A DNA stretch of 44,012 nt from Secundilactobacillus malefermentans DSM 5705 = KCTC 3548 (GTDB lineage Bacteria > Bacillota > Bacilli > Lactobacillales > Lactobacillaceae). Below the pieces are notes generated by a model. The model was given only the letters and a program-made list of their open reading frames with translations. It was not told where the DNA came from and searched no databases. Positions 42,420-44,012 of this stretch are shown here, piece by piece. The position numbers and the translations under genes were made by a program. Where the stretch lies: assembly GCF_001436395.1 (NCBI RefSeq), contig NZ_AZGJ01000017.1, positions 1-44,012 of the forward strand, given 5' to 3'. The first letter of the stretch is position 1; the number at the start of each line of letters is the position of its first letter.

Positions 42420-43241
42420 ATGAAGTTACAAAAATGGGTGCCGCGGTTCGTCATAATCGGAGTCGTTACGTTGCTGACGTTAACTTTAGTGGGGAATAAT
42501 ACGGTTAATGCGAGTTCAACGAAGAAGCAACAACAGGCAATTACCAAATTGATTAAGCGGGATATGCGGGGAGTTGGCGGTAAATGGTCAGTCAAAGTTA
42601 CCCGTTTGTCAGGGGACAAATTGTCTGTTACCACAGGCAATCACAAAGTCGGAAAGCAGCGTTCAGTCAGCACCATCAAAGTGTACGTTATGCTGACGGT
42701 ATATCAGTTGGCGAAATCAAAGCGGCTGAAGTTGACTAAATCGGTGAATGCCGATTTGAGAAGAATGATTGGCTATTCCGATAATTCCGCAACTAACCGA
42801 CTGATTCGGCGAGTGGGCGGATTTAAACGAGTGACGAACACTGCAAAAAAATATGGGTTTAACCACACGATATTGAAACGGTTTATGTTGGGGTCACTGA
42901 AAAATGGTGATAATTATACGACCGTTACGGATTTAACAAATTTTCTAACTAAAACTTATCGTCACGACTTACTCGGCAAAAAATACGATGGCAAAATGTT
43001 AACCTTACTCCGGCACTGTCGGAATCACAGTAAGCTGCCGAAGTTGGTTAACCATGCAGTGGTTTACAACAAAACTGGTGAGTACCCAGCCAAAGGAGTG
43101 CAAAATGATGCGACCTTGTTTAAAACAAAGCAGGGGGTCTATTCAGTCGTGGTGATGTCACAGGCTGGAAACCAGGCTAAACAATATAAGGCAATGAATC
43201 GATTAGGAAAAGATGTCGTGAATCGACTAAATAGGAATTAA
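42420..43241 (+). CDS. Secreted beta-lactamase-fold serine hydrolase (class A-like)
   Basis: 273 residues from the ATG at 42420 after AAGGAGGAG. Seen: a signal segment (VIIGVVTLLTLTLV, cleavage near VNA), then the active-site triad of the penicillin-recognising fold: Ser84-T-I-Lys87 (SxxK), SDN at 120-122 and KTG at 218-220. This arrangement matches class A beta-lactamases. Secreted lactobacillar members are usually of unclear function and may act on peptidoglycan or be non-resistance paralogues. The protein is very basic. It is convergent with the amidase gene and shares a terminator with it. Confidence 0.87.
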   Translation: MKLQKWVPRFVIIGVVTLLTLTLVGNNTVNASSTKKQQQAITKLIKRDMRGVGGKWSVKVTRLSGDKLSVTTGNHKVGKQRSVSTIKVYVMLTVYQLAKSKRLKLTKSVNADLRRMIGYSDNSATNRLIRRVGGFKRVTNTAKKYGFNHTILKRFMLGSLKNGDNYTTVTDLTNFLTKTYRHDLLGKKYDGKMLTLLRHCRNHSKLPKLVNHAVVYNKTGEYPAKGVQNDATLFKTKQGVYSVVVMSQAGNQAKQYKAMNRLGKDVVNRLNRN

Positions 43242-43273
43242 AAAACAGTCAGAATTTTTTTCTGACTGTTTTT
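43241..43273. terminator. Bidirectional terminator between serine hydrolase and amidase
   Basis: AAAAACAGTCAGA pairs with TCTGACTGTTTTT around a short T-rich loop. Confidence 0.87.
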
Positions 43274-43277
43274 AGTT

Positions 43278-43961
43278 CTATTTAATTTTTTCGTTTGCAA
43301 TGGCCTCAACGTAGCCCTTTGCAATCTTATCGATGTTTTTGTTGAAGTGTTTGTAGTCTGATTTGTTGGTGATAAAGCCTGATTCAACCAAACTGTAGTC
43401 GATTCCGCGACGGCGGAGAACGTTGCAGTTACGCAAGTTGGTTCGGTAGCTATAACCATGATAGGCGGGATTTAGGCCAACGTACTTCTTGATGACTTTT
43501 GCTAACTTTTTGTCCCGGGTGGTTGGGTGTTTCTTGTGAATAATCACGTGACCACCATGGCCACTAGGTGCATCTAAGTGAAACATGATGACCGTGGTGC
43601 TTTTTTTGATTTTGTACGAGCCCTTATGGAAAACTAAGGTGTCGCGAACAATATTGTGTTTTGGATTATAAATAGTCACGTTGCTATTCTTAATCTGCTT
43701 TGCGTATTTTGCCAAATGTGGCATCAGTTTCTTACGCATGACGGTTGCTTCAGTCGTACCATTTCCCCGAGCACCACCATCACCGGCCCCGTGTCCCATG
43801 ACGAGCAAATAATGATGCTTTTTAACCTTCTTTGCCTTCTTGACTTTTTTAGTGGTCGTCGCACTAGCCGTAACCGTTTCCGGTTGAATCGTTGCGACGC
43901 TAAGGGCAATCAAGGCTAAAATCGCCGTGAAAAGTAGCATAAATCGTTTTGATCGTTTCAT
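43278..43961 (-). CDS. Secreted N-acetylmuramoyl-L-alanine amidase (Amidase_3)
   Basis: 227 residues from the ATG at 43961 (after GGAGGAGCTT). Seen: signal peptide FMLLFTAILALIALSVAT with cleavage near VTAS, a Lys-rich linker (KKVKKAKKVKKHH) and the zinc amidase: His57 in MGHGAGDGGARG, Glu71, His in IMFHLDAP and the catalytic Glu in LVESGFITN. The enzyme cuts the bond between MurNAc and the stem peptide in the wall. It has no separate wall-binding domain; the basic linker may serve that purpose. Its neighbour is another secreted wall-type enzyme. Apparently monocistronic. Confidence 0.9.
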   Translation of the reverse strand: MKRSKRFMLLFTAILALIALSVATIQPETVTASATTTKKVKKAKKVKKHHYLLVMGHGAGDGGARGNGTTEATVMRKKLMPHLAKYAKQIKNSNVTIYNPKHNIVRDTLVFHKGSYKIKKSTTVIMFHLDAPSGHGGHVIIHKKHPTTRDKKLAKVIKKYVGLNPAYHGYSYRTNLRNCNVLRRRGIDYSLVESGFITNKSDYKHFNKNIDKIAKGYVEAIANEKIK

Positions 43962-44012
43962 AAGCTCCTCCAAGAGTATGACATAGCTCCAATATTTGAG
44001 ACAGATTTTAAG

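Overview
The window looks like a chromosomal stretch of a lactic acid bacterium of the family Lactobacillaceae. Support comes from the moderate-to-low GC, strong AGGAGG-type ribosome binding sites, three surface proteins with KxYKxGKxW signal peptides and LPQT(N/D) sorting signals with MucBP/Mub-like domains, a lactobacillar-type PepN, and a PdxK/ThiD kinase of the kind seen in lactobacilli. The genus cannot be fixed from sequence alone. I see no rRNA, tRNA, CRISPR array, insertion sequence, phage gene or replication origin.

Layout. 100-2655: ThiD/PdxK-type kinase, a WYL regulator and a divergent FMN azoreductase. 2868-4254: an uncharacterised protein and a MarR regulator behind an operator-like promoter, then a decayed amidohydrolase. 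4427-5751: a GyrI-like protein and a small family-2 glycosyltransferase. 5836-9446: a MerR regulator divergent from a probable operon of NAD(P)-binding protein, ACMSD-like amidohydrolase, aldo/keto reductase and hexapeptide acetyltransferase. 9488-11653: two short-chain dehydrogenases divergent from a second MerR regulator. 11801-14992: DMT transporter, zinc alcohol dehydrogenase and NudC. 15024-20034: histidine phosphatase and phosphosulfolactate-synthase-like protein (overlapping or abutting, depending on the start chosen), esterase and aminopeptidase N. 20269-25084: two cell-wall-anchored proteins, the second frameshifted in its signal peptide. 25145-28160: FAD-linked oxidase, zinc alcohol dehydrogenase and a LysR relic. 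28313-30797: MarR/DHA2 efflux pair and a nicotinamidase-like hydrolase. 30938-32678: NTF2-like protein, SDR and a small membrane protein. 33127-37788: a 1553-residue adhesin. 37968-40089: PadR/DHA2 efflux pair. 40183-43961: Ser-rich membrane-anchored protein, DUF2075 ATPase, beta-lactamase-fold serine hydrolase and an Amidase_3 enzyme.

How it works together. Much of the window is accessory. It holds many small redox enzymes and drug-type exporters, each beside its own one-component regulator (WYL, MarR, MerR, PadR), which is typical of electrophile and toxic-compound responses. Three promoters have the over-long 19-bp spacer characteristic of MerR activation; two face genes next to MerR regulators and the third precedes an alcohol dehydrogenase with no adjacent regulator. 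The other theme is the cell surface: three sortase substrates and two secreted wall-active enzymes.

I found no convincing wholly new multi-gene system. The best leads are a one-base deletion in a T tract that switches off a surface-protein signal peptide, the pairing of a phosphosulfolactate-synthase-like protein with a histidine phosphatase, the set of MerR-type promoters, and several scars of gene decay (amidohydrolase, LysR, and a 22-bp direct repeat).
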